Positions 37,336 to 45,931 of a DNA stretch of 64,000 bases are shown in pieces. Where the stretch lies: positions 1,364,001 to 1,428,000 of the forward strand of contig CBIHNF010000001.1 in assembly GCA_966211335.1 (NCBI GenBank), given 5' to 3'. The notes under the pieces were generated by a model. The model made no database searches and was not told the DNA's origin. It saw nothing but the letters and a program-made list of their open reading frames with translations. The first letter of the stretch is position 1. Every line of letters begins with the position of its first letter. A program made the translations under genes and the position numbers. Source of the stretch: JAPWJZ01 sp966211335 (GTDB lineage Bacteria; Pseudomonadota; Alphaproteobacteria; Micavibrionales; UBA2020).

Positions 37336-37355
37336 CAGCCGGGCGGGATTGACGG

Positions 37356-37802
37356 ATGCCACTCCGAAGAAAAATGACGGCCTCGGGGCGCAGCAAGGGC
37401 TTATTCATCATGCTTAGACACGACATGATGGATAGTCCGGCGTGGCTGGCGCTTTCCCCAACGGCGCGGTGCGTATGGCTCGAAGTTATGCGACGCTTCA
37501 ACGGGATGAATAACGGTAGCATTCCGCTTTCATGTCGCGACGTCTCGCGGCGGCTCGGTATATCGAAAGATACCGCTGTCAAAGCCTTTAACGCTCTCAT
37601 GACCGCGGGTTTTATCCGTGTTGGAAAAAGCTCTTCTTTTGATCTTAAAACCAAAACTTCAAGGCTGTGGATTCTAACCCACGAGAGCCATAATGGAAGA
37701 TCCCCGACCGCCGACTGGCGCAGGTGGCCAGACAAAAACCACGGTACGGACCCAAGGACACCACAGTCCGATAGCGAGGACGGCGACTTAGTTACGGAAT
37801 AA
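37356..37802 (+). CDS. Winged-helix DNA-binding protein (replication/regulatory type)
   Basis: 148 residues. LRHDMMDSPAWLALSPTARC leads into a helix-turn-helix with SCRDVSRRLGISKDTAVKAF and NALMTAGFIRVG. This domain is common in alphaproteobacterial islands and plasmids and resembles the N-terminal part of replication initiators, but the C-terminus is short and Asp/Pro-rich. The native start may be the internal ATG at 37374 or 37410. It follows the AlpA-like gene by 20 bases. Confidence 0.75.
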   Translation: MPLRRKMTASGRSKGLFIMLRHDMMDSPAWLALSPTARCVWLEVMRRFNGMNNGSIPLSCRDVSRRLGISKDTAVKAFNALMTAGFIRVGKSSSFDLKTKTSRLWILTHESHNGRSPTADWRRWPDKNHGTDPRTPQSDSEDGDLVTE

Positions 37803-37892
37803 AAATTGCCCTTCATGGTACGACTAGAGGGACTGATATTAACCTATTCGGGTTTTGACGGTCCGGCCTCAGGGACATTCTATATATGCCAC

Positions 37893-37994
37893 CTGCTTTT
37901 GGCTTTGATGCTCCGCGTAGCGCGTAGCCCCCACGCAAAGCGCAGCGCGGAGCGGAGCAGCGAAGACGAAAGCACGGCTCATGTCCGGCTTTTT
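37893..37994 (+). ncRNA. Candidate ~100-nt small RNA with alternative hairpins and terminator
   Basis: TTGACG (37855-37860) and TATATA (37881-37886) suggest a promoter, although the 20-base spacer is long. The RNA would fold GCTCCGCG (37910-37917) with CGCGGAGC (37946-37953), or alternatively TGCTCCGC with GCGGAGCA (37952-37959). It would end at a hairpin AAAGC-CGG/CCG-GCTTT with one bulge, followed by further T residues (37969-37994). It is not similar to any RNA family I know. The 5' end is a guess. Confidence 0.3.
37969..37994 (+). terminator. Intrinsic terminator
   Basis: The stem AAAGC(A)CGG / CCGGCTTT with loop CTCATGT runs straight into a T-run. It would separate any upstream transcript from the restriction operon. 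Confidence 0.55.
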
Positions 37995-38425
37995 GAGAGA
38001 TTTTGGGATCAGTATATTCAGTCTCTTACGGGCAGAGAGCGGTTAACAGGTGGGTGAGGCGAATTACTACCTTTTGGACCGGCATCCGGAGCGTGTGAGC
38101 ATAATACCATTGGGCGGGGTTAAAAGCATTCCATCACCAGCTTTAAGTGCCCGCATCCTTTGGTCCTTAGCCCTTCGTACAGCCCCTTTTCGCCTGCTGG
38201 GCCCCCATGGGAAGGCTGGGCAGGTTGAAGCACCCGCCAAAGGGCTAATACGACCGTATTCAGCACCCCGGCAGCTGCTGCGATAGACAATGGGCAAAGT
38301 TGCAGGTCGGAGGCAATGAAAAGAAGAAAAACCCTAAGTTGTTCAATTCATTTATCGGCATCGGCGTCCTATAGTATCCGGCAGCATTTACGCGGCAACC
38401 CGATTCTGTTTATGGATATATAGCC

Positions 38426-39916
38426 ATGTCAAAACTCACCCTCGCACAACTCGAAACCCACCTCTGGGGCGCGGCAGACATCCTGCGCGGGGCAATCGAC
38501 AGCAGTGACTACAAACACTACATCTTCGGCCTGCTGTTCTATAAACGCCTTTGCGATGTGTGGGATGAGGAATACGAAGAACGCCTGAAAAAATATAAAA
38601 ACGAAAAAATGGCGGCAGATCCCGACGAACACCGCTTCGACATCCCCAAGGGCAATTTTTGGAAGGACATCCGCAAACACACTACCGACATCGGCGCACG
38701 GCTGAACTCGGCATTTCAGGCCATCGAAGACGCCAACATTCGCCTGAAAGACATTTTTCAGGATGTGGATTTCAACAACAAACAGCGATTTCCGGATGAA
38801 ATGCTGGAAAAGCTGCTCCGCCATTTTGAGAAATTCAGCCTACGCCGGGCAGATGTTGATCCCGACATGCTGGGCGCGGCCTATGAATACCTGATCGCCA
38901 AGTTCGCCGACGATGCAGGCAAAAAGGGCGGGGAGTTCTATACCCCCAAAATGGTCGTGCGCCTTATCGTTGAATGTCTCGAACCGCAAGAGCAGATGTC
39001 CGTTTATGACCCCACCTGCGGGTCCGGCGGTATGCTGCTGGAGGCGGTGCATTATCTGGAACGTAAAAAGAAAAACCCGAAAACGCTCAATCTATATGGT
39101 CAGGAAAAGAACCTGAATACCTGGGCGATCTGCAAGATGAACCTCTTTTTACATGACAACGATGATGCCCAGATTTTGCGCGGGGATACATTGATTGACC
39201 CGCAGCACCTGACAAAGGGCGCAGCGAAAGGCTTGCTGACGTTTGACCGCGTGCTGGCAAACCCGCCCTTTTCCCTCAAATCATGGGGGCACGAAGTTTG
39301 GAGCAAGGGCGACAAGTTCGGGCGCGATAAATACGGCTGCCCGCCGCCCAGCTATGGCGATCTAGCCTTCGTCCAGCATATGGTGGCGTCTTTGAAAAAA
39401 GAAGGGATGCTGGGCGTCGTCTTGCCGCACGGTATTTTGTTCCGTGGCGGGGCCGAGGGTAAAATCCGCGAAGGCCTGTTAAAGGATGACCTGATCGAAG
39501 CCGTCATCGGTCTTGCGCCAAACCTATTCTATGGCACGGGTATCCCGGCCTGCATCCTCGTCATCAACAAAAACAAGCCAGCCAAGCATAAAGGTAAAGT
39601 GCTGTTCATCAATGGCGCGAAGGAGTTCAAGGAAGGTTCAAACCAGAACAGCCTGACCGAAGATAACGTCAAGAACTTGGCCAAAGCCTTCCATGACTAT
39701 AAAGATGTGGATCGTTTCAGCCGCGCCGTCAGTACCAAAGAAATCGAAGAAAACGATTTCAACCTCAATATTCCGCGCTATGTGCCCGATCTGGATATAG
39801 AGGCCGAGGTTGATGTGACTGCGGAGCTAATAATCCTAAGTGACCTCCGCAAACAGCGCGACAAGGCTGAAAGTGAGATGTTCAAGCATCTCAAGGAGCT
39901 GGGTTATGGCGGTTGA
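38426..39916 (+). CDS. hsdM: Type I restriction-modification system, methyltransferase subunit
   Basis: 496 residues, normal length. The N-terminal helical domain (HLWGAADILRGAIDSSDYKH) is followed by an N6-adenine methyltransferase: YDPTCGSGGMLLEAV (SAM motif I) and VLANPPFSLKSW (NPPF catalytic motif). The C-terminus ends in a coil that contacts HsdS. Together with HsdS it forms the modification enzyme, and with HsdR the restriction complex. Its last 11 bases overlap hsdS. Confidence 0.96.
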   Translation: MSKLTLAQLETHLWGAADILRGAIDSSDYKHYIFGLLFYKRLCDVWDEEYEERLKKYKNEKMAADPDEHRFDIPKGNFWKDIRKHTTDIGARLNSAFQAIEDANIRLKDIFQDVDFNNKQRFPDEMLEKLLRHFEKFSLRRADVDPDMLGAAYEYLIAKFADDAGKKGGEFYTPKMVVRLIVECLEPQEQMSVYDPTCGSGGMLLEAVHYLERKKKNPKTLNLYGQEKNLNTWAICKMNLFLHDNDDAQILRGDTLIDPQHLTKGAAKGLLTFDRVLANPPFSLKSWGHEVWSKGDKFGRDKYGCPPPSYGDLAFVQHMVASLKKEGMLGVVLPHGILFRGGAEGKIREGLLKDDLIEAVIGLAPNLFYGTGIPACILVINKNKPAKHKGKVLFINGAKEFKEGSNQNSLTEDNVKNLAKAFHDYKDVDRFSRAVSTKEIEENDFNLNIPRYVPDLDIEAEVDVTAELIILSDLRKQRDKAESEMFKHLKELGYGG

Positions 39917-41198
39917 GGGGTGGGGAGAAGTTAGTCTATCTGCCGTTGCCACGGGGATTACCAAAGGGACAACTCCAACAACTTTTGGATATGATTACCA
40001 ACTAGAAGGCATCAACTTTTTTCGCGTTGAGAACATTACTCTTGATGGGAAACTCTCTTTGACGGATTTAAAATATATAGATGACATGGCGCATAATGCG
40101 CTTCTCAGGTCTCAGCTTCAAAATGGTGATATACTCATTTCAATCGCTGGGGCATTAGGTAGGTCGGCAATTGTGCGTGAGGATCACCTACCGGCAAATA
40201 TAAATCAAGCGATTGCGATCGTTAGGTTGTCCGACACTAGCGTGGATCACGACTTTATCAGGCACGCCATTTCAGGCCCCATGGTGCAAGCGCAAATTAA
40301 AAATGTTCAAGCGGGCCTCGCGCAAAGCAACCTTAATCTACAGCAAGTGGGTGAATTAAAAATAGATATACCTCCGCTACTCGAGCAAAAAAAGATCGTA
40401 GAAATATTGGGAAGTGTGGACGAGGCGATTGCGAGGACCGAAGCCGTCATTTCCCAAACCCAAAAGGTAAAACAAGGCCTCCTCCAAACCCTCCTCACCA
40501 AAGGCATCGGCCATACCAAATTCAAACAAACCGAAATTGGAGAAATTCCTATATGCTGGAGTGTTGTAAAAATTTCTGATATTGCGATAATTAATAAACA
40601 CAGCCTGCCTTCCAGTACAGCGCCAGATTTTAAAATCAAATATTTGGACATTGCGGGTATTCCGGAAGCAGGAAGAATAGAAAAGTGCTCGGACATCACC
40701 TATGGTGCTGCACCGAGCCGAGCCAGAAGGATTGTTAAGAGCGGTGATATTTTGGTTAGCACTGTTCGACCGTATCTACGAGCATTTGCGTATATTGAAG
40801 AAGCTCCAGACAATCTCATTGCGTCTACAGGCTACGCCGTCATCACCACTGGTAAAAAAGCGTCAGCGAGATTTTTATATCAAATTATACTTAGCAATAG
40901 ATTTCTTGCTTATCTCACGAGCAAGATGAAGGGCTCAAACTACCCAGCCGTTACCGCGGGTGATGTGGGAGCGGCGCTCATAGCTCTTCCGCCGCAAGCT
41001 GAACAGGAATCAATTGCTGAAATATTGAATAATTTTGATTTATCCCATGCAAAAGACAAGCTTATTTTAAAGCATTTGCGCGAGTTGAAATCTGGTCTGA
41101 TGTCCGACCTTCTCTCGGGCAGAGTTCGAGTAAAAATGGATAATAACAACTGTAATCTACCTGTAATAATTAATTTTCTAATTCGCCAACAATTCTAA
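39906..41198 (+). CDS. hsdS: Type I restriction-modification system, specificity subunit
   Basis: 430 residues. Two target-recognition halves are each followed by a conserved coil: the first ends PPLLEQKKIVEILGSVDEAI, TQKVKQGLLQTLLTKG, and the second ends LPPQAEQESIAEILNNFD and LKSGLMSDLLSGRVRV. The start ATG 39906 has AAGGAG 7 bases upstream within hsdM. The recognition halves are A/T-rich compared with hsdM, as expected for fast-changing specificity genes. The target sequence cannot be predicted by eye. Confidence 0.95.
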   Translation: MAVEGWGEVSLSAVATGITKGTTPTTFGYDYQLEGINFFRVENITLDGKLSLTDLKYIDDMAHNALLRSQLQNGDILISIAGALGRSAIVREDHLPANINQAIAIVRLSDTSVDHDFIRHAISGPMVQAQIKNVQAGLAQSNLNLQQVGELKIDIPPLLEQKKIVEILGSVDEAIARTEAVISQTQKVKQGLLQTLLTKGIGHTKFKQTEIGEIPICWSVVKISDIAIINKHSLPSSTAPDFKIKYLDIAGIPEAGRIEKCSDITYGAAPSRARRIVKSGDILVSTVRPYLRAFAYIEEAPDNLIASTGYAVITTGKKASARFLYQIILSNRFLAYLTSKMKGSNYPAVTAGDVGAALIALPPQAEQESIAEILNNFDLSHAKDKLILKHLRELKSGLMSDLLSGRVRVKMDNNNCNLPVIINFLIRQQF

Positions 41199-41209
41199 TC
41201 AGGTTAAAT

Positions 41210-42178
41210 ATGAGTAATGTTTTAACGCTGCCGCAAAGTCCTCAAGCCGCAGCTCCGAAAATCGATGTGCCGGATGTGATCCCGCAGGTAGCTCCCCACG
41301 CGATGCCACCAGAAATTGGCGCAAGGGAGGTCGTTCATAAAGTTATTGTATCGCTCGATAGTTCCTGGATCGATTTTATTTCTGATCCTAATAAAAAAAA
41401 GATTGTCGATTTATTGACTGAAATAAATCCTAAAGTCTCCGGAAATTGGCTTGATACGCATCAGGTGTTTGCTACGGGCTTATGTGCTATAACAACAGCA
41501 CTAATAGCTTTCGCGGGCGTTTGGTTGACTACACGAACCCAGCGAATAATTGAAGGCGATAGATATGATAAAGCACAAGCTGAGAAACGGGCAGTTTGCG
41601 CGAAGAAAAAAAGTTTTCTAGTTTTTGATATCATTCAGGCTTTCGGCGAAGTGGATAAATTTGTCAATCAGATCGCGCAGCATCTAACGTATGTCGATGA
41701 GGGGGACGCGCCTGACGAGTATTATGTTTTTCGAAGTGACCTAACACTTGCAGAGCAAAGCGATCTTTATTTTAAAAATATATATGATGCACTAGAGCGA
41801 ATATCGATAAAAAAGTCGGCTTATCCCATTCAGGAAAATGAGATCCAATATTTAAGCGACGAGGAACTGGAGTTGTTGAACGACTTGGATTTCCGCATCA
41901 AGTCCCTTCAAACGAGATCACGAGAAATTCAGGCTATTTGTAAAAAACTATTGATTTCTTGGGTTCCGGAAGGCTTACCGGACACTGATTTTCAAAGATT
42001 TGTACAGGACGATGCCCAAAAACTTGTTCAGAATGAAATTAAGCTTTTGATCTCGGAAACGAAAAGAATGGTTCATTTTACTGTTAAGTTTGCAAAAATA
42101 TTCGCCTCGGCAATAGGTAGTAAATATGAAGCAGATATTAAGGCGAAGCGGCGCAAAAAAGCCCCGGATGGTCAATGA
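41210..42178 (+). CDS. Unknown membrane protein inside the type I restriction operon
   Basis: 322 residues. A Pro-rich N-terminus precedes one membrane span at ~86-106 (FATGLCAITTALIAFAGVWL). The remaining ~215 residues are a charged, helical cytoplasmic domain (EVDKFVNQIAQHL, ELLNDLDFRIKSLQTRSREI) ending in a basic tail. I recognise no family. The stop overlaps the hsdR start by 4 bases (ATGA), so it is translationally coupled to the restriction subunit. It is as A/T-rich as hsdS. A role as an accessory or anti-phage effector of the locus is inferred from position only. Confidence 0.75.
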   Translation: MSNVLTLPQSPQAAAPKIDVPDVIPQVAPHAMPPEIGAREVVHKVIVSLDSSWIDFISDPNKKKIVDLLTEINPKVSGNWLDTHQVFATGLCAITTALIAFAGVWLTTRTQRIIEGDRYDKAQAEKRAVCAKKKSFLVFDIIQAFGEVDKFVNQIAQHLTYVDEGDAPDEYYVFRSDLTLAEQSDLYFKNIYDALERISIKKSAYPIQENEIQYLSDEELELLNDLDFRIKSLQTRSREIQAICKKLLISWVPEGLPDTDFQRFVQDDAQKLVQNEIKLLISETKRMVHFTVKFAKIFASAIGSKYEADIKAKRRKKAPDGQ

Positions 42179-45100
42179 TGAGCGGTGAATGGTTATTCTC
42201 AGAGAAGCCCGTACTGGATTACCTTCAGTCCATCGGCTATTCCTATCTGCAACCTGATATGCACCAGCAGAACCGTGATGCTGAAAACCATGTAATTTTC
42301 AAACCCATTCTGATAGCTGCGCTCAAGCGCATCAACAAGATCTCCGGTCGTGATGCGGAGGCTGTTTATCAGGAGTTGCTGGGTCAGTCGAACAACGAAG
42401 AGTGGACCATGATCCTGCGCGGCAATTACAGCCGCATGGTAGAAGGGCATGATACCAACCAGACAATTCGCCTGATCGACTTTCTGAATCCTGCCAATAA
42501 TACCTTTACCGTCACGAACCAATTGAGCGTCAAATCCGAAAAGCCGCGACGGACGGATGTAGTGGTTTATCTCAATGGTATTCCCGTTGTGATGATCGAG
42601 GCAAAATCACCGCTTAACTGGAAAAACAAGACGGGCGAGGCCTTTGAGCAGGTTAAACAGTATGAGCGCGATATTCAGCGCCTGTTTTACACCAACCAGT
42701 TCAATATCATCACTGACGGCACGAACTGTCTTTACGGCGCGACCGGAAGCCCCGCCAAGTTCTTCGGTGCATGGAAAGATCCGTGGCCGCGCAAGGCAGG
42801 CGATTTCAAAAACACGCTGGAGCACGGCCTGTGGAGTCTGCTTGAACCCTCTCGGCTGCTCGACCTGATTGCCCACTTTATCGTGTTTGAGCGCGAAGAC
42901 GGCAAAATCATTAAGAAAATTTGCCGCTATCACCAGTTCCGTGCGGTCAACAAGTTGGTGGAGCGTGTCGCCGAAGGTAAAAAGAAGCGCGGACTTGTCT
43001 GGCATACGCAAGGGTCGGGAAAATCCCTGACCATGGTTTACACCGCCCTCAAGCTGAAAAAGCACCAAACAGTTGACGCCCCGACGCTTTCTAACCCCAA
43101 TATCATGGTTCTGACCGACCGCGTCGATCTGGATACCCAGATCTCCGGCACCTTTGTTGCCTGTGGCCTGCCAAACCCCGAACACACAGCCTCGGTCAAT
43201 GACCTCAAAAAGCTGCTGACCCAGCGCGGCGACGGCCTGATGGCGCTTTCGACAATCTTCAAGTTCCAGGGATCAAAAACGCCTATTGCCAACAGCGCAA
43301 ACTGGATTGTGCTGGTCGATGAATGTCACCGGACGCAGGAAAAAGACCTCGGCGCATATCTCCGCGCCACGCTGCCAGATGCAACATTCTTTGGCTTCAC
43401 AGGTACGCCTATTAAAAAGACTGATAAAGACACCTATGCCAACTTTGGCGTGGAGGGCGAGGGGTATCTGGATAAATACGGCATCGATGATGCCGTGGCC
43501 GATGGCGCAACCGTTCCCATCCATTATACAGGCCGCAAAGCTGATTGGCATATTGACACCGCAAAGGTCGATATTCTATTCGACCAGTGGTTTGCCGAAC
43601 TGCCGGAGGAGAAGCTGGCCGAATTGAAGAAAAAGGGCGTTACGCTGGCCCATCTGGTTAAGCATCCCTCGCGTATCGACCTTATCGCCTACGACATCTG
43701 GACGCATTACAAGGCCTATGCGAAGCCCGACGGCTTTAAAGCCCAGGTCGTCGCCTATGACCGCGAAGCCGTCATCCTCTACAAACGCGCCCTGAACAAG
43801 GTAATCGCCGAGGATCTGGTAAAACATCAGAGAATGTCTCCCGAAGAAGCTGCCAAAGAGGCAGAAAAGTATTCGACGTGCGTTTATTCGCAGGCTCAGG
43901 AAGACGGCAAGCCGAATGAAGACACTTACGTTGCCGATGTGCGCGAAGATCTGGAACGCTACTACCTCGATAAAGCCGCCGAGATCGATGCCAAGTCTGC
44001 CTTCAAAGTCAAAGGCCAGCCGCCATATTTCCTAATCGTGTGCGATAAGCTGCTTACCGGCTTTGATGCGCCTGCCGAAAACGTCATGTACCTCGACAAG
44101 CCACTCAAGGAACATAACCTGTTGCAAGCCATCGCCCGTACTAACCGCGTGGATACGGCAGAAAAACGCAACGGCCTGATCGTTGATTACATTGGGGTCT
44201 CCAAAAATCTTGAGGAAGCCCTCGACAGCTACCGCGAAGAAGATGTCAAAAACGCCATGCGCCCTATTGACGACCTTCTTTCAGCCCTCCGCGCCGCCCA
44301 TGCCGAAGTTATGGCTCTGGTCAAAGGGTTTAAGGGTAGGGGTGGCGGCTATAAAGCTGAAATCGACGCCTATCTCAAATCCATCACCGGGCAAAAAGAT
44401 GCTTGGTATCTATTCCGCAGTAAAGCGCGGGAGTTTATCGCTGCTTATGAAGCCTTGAGCCCGGAACCCTCGGTTCTCGATTTCCTGCCCGACCTGAAAT
44501 GGGTGGATATGTGCCTGAGATACGGCGCGCAGGTCATGGAGCAGAAAGAAAGCCTCGATCACTTTGAATACAGCCGTAAAATCCGCGACATGCTGGATGA
44601 GCATGTCGTTGCCACCGGGTTAAGCACCACCATCAAGCTGCGCCACATCACCGACCCCGATTTCTGGAAAGACTTCGAACTCGGCAAGAAGACCGCTGAG
44701 GAATTGCAGACAGCCGCGATCCGCAAGACCACGGAGCTTCGTAAAGTTACGTCCGAGCGTATCGACAAAAACCCGCTCCGCTATTCGAAATTCTCCGAAA
44801 AGCTGATGGAGATCATCAAACGGCTGCAAAGCGCCCAAGCCAACCTCGCCGAAGAACTTAAAAACCTCGAAGAACTTGCCAAAGAGATCGATGCCGAGGA
44901 CAAGGCACATGAAGGCTCCGGCCTGACGGCAGAGGCCTATGGCATCTACAAAATCCTGACCGAGTTGAGCAAAGAGGCAAATGACAACCTGCTCCAGACG
45001 CTGGCTGAGGAGATCAACCGCCTGTATTCCAGCGACCAGTCGGCTCCAAGGCTTTGGCAGGACCGCGACCAGCTCAAGCGCGGTTTGCGCCAGCAGGTGC

Positions 45101-45192
45101 GTGAAAAACTGTACGATGCAGGCATCGAGAACCTTAAATCAATCGCCGAGCAAGTCGAAGAGTTTGCTCTCAAACACCACGCAAAGGTCTAA
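42175..45192 (+). CDS. hsdR: Type I restriction endonuclease, motor/nuclease subunit
   Basis: 1005 residues, normal length. The N-terminal PD-(D/E)XK nuclease has VVMIEAKSPLNWKNKTG. Next are two RecA-like helicase domains: Walker A in WHTQGSGKSLTMVY, DECH box in VLVDECHRTQ, GFTGTPIKKTD, and motif VI in LLQAIARTNRVDT. The C-terminal helical part contacts HsdM/S. It cleaves unmodified DNA after ATP-driven translocation. All catalytic motifs look intact. ATG 42175 overlaps the preceding stop. Confidence 0.96.
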   Translation: MMSGEWLFSEKPVLDYLQSIGYSYLQPDMHQQNRDAENHVIFKPILIAALKRINKISGRDAEAVYQELLGQSNNEEWTMILRGNYSRMVEGHDTNQTIRLIDFLNPANNTFTVTNQLSVKSEKPRRTDVVVYLNGIPVVMIEAKSPLNWKNKTGEAFEQVKQYERDIQRLFYTNQFNIITDGTNCLYGATGSPAKFFGAWKDPWPRKAGDFKNTLEHGLWSLLEPSRLLDLIAHFIVFEREDGKIIKKICRYHQFRAVNKLVERVAEGKKKRGLVWHTQGSGKSLTMVYTALKLKKHQTVDAPTLSNPNIMVLTDRVDLDTQISGTFVACGLPNPEHTASVNDLKKLLTQRGDGLMALSTIFKFQGSKTPIANSANWIVLVDECHRTQEKDLGAYLRATLPDATFFGFTGTPIKKTDKDTYANFGVEGEGYLDKYGIDDAVADGATVPIHYTGRKADWHIDTAKVDILFDQWFAELPEEKLAELKKKGVTLAHLVKHPSRIDLIAYDIWTHYKAYAKPDGFKAQVVAYDREAVILYKRALNKVIAEDLVKHQRMSPEEAAKEAEKYSTCVYSQAQEDGKPNEDTYVADVREDLERYYLDKAAEIDAKSAFKVKGQPPYFLIVCDKLLTGFDAPAENVMYLDKPLKEHNLLQAIARTNRVDTAEKRNGLIVDYIGVSKNLEEALDSYREEDVKNAMRPIDDLLSALRAAHAEVMALVKGFKGRGGGYKAEIDAYLKSITGQKDAWYLFRSKAREFIAAYEALSPEPSVLDFLPDLKWVDMCLRYGAQVMEQKESLDHFEYSRKIRDMLDEHVVATGLSTTIKLRHITDPDFWKDFELGKKTAEELQTAAIRKTTELRKVTSERIDKNPLRYSKFSEKLMEIIKRLQSAQANLAEELKNLEELAKEIDAEDKAHEGSGLTAEAYGIYKILTELSKEANDNLLQTLAEEINRLYSSDQSAPRLWQDRDQLKRGLRQQVREKLYDAGIENLKSIAEQVEEFALKHHAKV

Positions 45193-45194
45193 AC

Positions 45195-45929
45195 ATGCCC
45201 GTTTACACCATTGGAAAGACCAACATTAAGTACAAGATCGAGCGTCGCGACGACATTAAACGCCGCTATATTCAGGTCACTCCATCGCAAGTTCTCGTAA
45301 CCGTGCGTATCGAGGATTCCCCAGTCGAAATCCACGGCTTTCTCAAAAGAAAAGAACGCTGGCTGTTTGATAGCACGCAAAGCATTAAAGAGGCTGTGGC
45401 TAAGCGGCATACCGTTCATCAATTCACCTCCGGCGTTAAAATTCCCTACCGTGGCCGACGGGTTGCCTTAAAGGTTACGCGTAAGAAGACGCCCGCCGTC
45501 GAAATTGAATACCGTAATGGCCTGCATGTCATGGTTCCCGACTACGTGAAGCCGAGTGAACAGGATGCCGTTATTGAGGATGCACTAAGGCTATGGTTTA
45601 AAAAACAGGCCCGCCAAGATGTCGAGGCCTTTGTCAGACGGTACTCCGAAAAGTATGGCCTATATCCCAAGGGCAGCCGAGTTAAAAGCCAGAAGCATAT
45701 GTGGGGATCGTGCGGCAAGGACGGGGTTATAAACATTAATTGGCTTCTTATTTTTGCTCCTAAGGCAGTAATGGAATACGCCGTGGTGCATGAACTATGT
45801 CACCTCCGGTATAGAACTCACGATGCGTCTTTCTGGCGCTTCTTAAGGGCGATGCTTCCAGCCTATGAGAAGTCTAGGATTTGGCTTGAGAGGAATGAGC
45901 AATTACTAGGCTATGAATTGTGTAAGTAA
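45195..45929 (+). CDS. YgjP-like zinc metallopeptidase (M48/SprT-type)
   Basis: 244 residues. The zinc site VVHELCHLRYRTHDASFW (HExxH) and the upstream KSQKHMWGSCGKDGVININW are diagnostic of the YgjP/DUF45 family. Members are frequently the last gene of type I restriction operons; the function is not settled. It starts 2 bases after hsdR, with AAGG in the ribosome position. Confidence 0.92.
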   Translation: MPVYTIGKTNIKYKIERRDDIKRRYIQVTPSQVLVTVRIEDSPVEIHGFLKRKERWLFDSTQSIKEAVAKRHTVHQFTSGVKIPYRGRRVALKVTRKKTPAVEIEYRNGLHVMVPDYVKPSEQDAVIEDALRLWFKKQARQDVEAFVRRYSEKYGLYPKGSRVKSQKHMWGSCGKDGVININWLLIFAPKAVMEYAVVHELCHLRYRTHDASFWRFLRAMLPAYEKSRIWLERNEQLLGYELCK

Positions 45930-45931
45930 AT

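Larger units (their letters stand above)
37803..38425. other. 623-bp gap before hsdM: hairpins and terminator, no convincing gene
   Basis: Open frames at 37806-38057 and 38050-38286 have no ribosome site, biased coding pattern or recognisable motif. The gap does hold a GC-rich hairpin (37910-37953), a second arm that can pair alternatively, and an intrinsic terminator (37969-37994), described below as a possible small RNA. The hsdM promoter should lie in 38300-38420. Confidence 0.5.

Noticed and set aside
37806..38286. Two frames of 78-83 residues in the gap before hsdM
   Set aside because: No ribosome sites, no motifs, and they overlap hairpins and a terminator.
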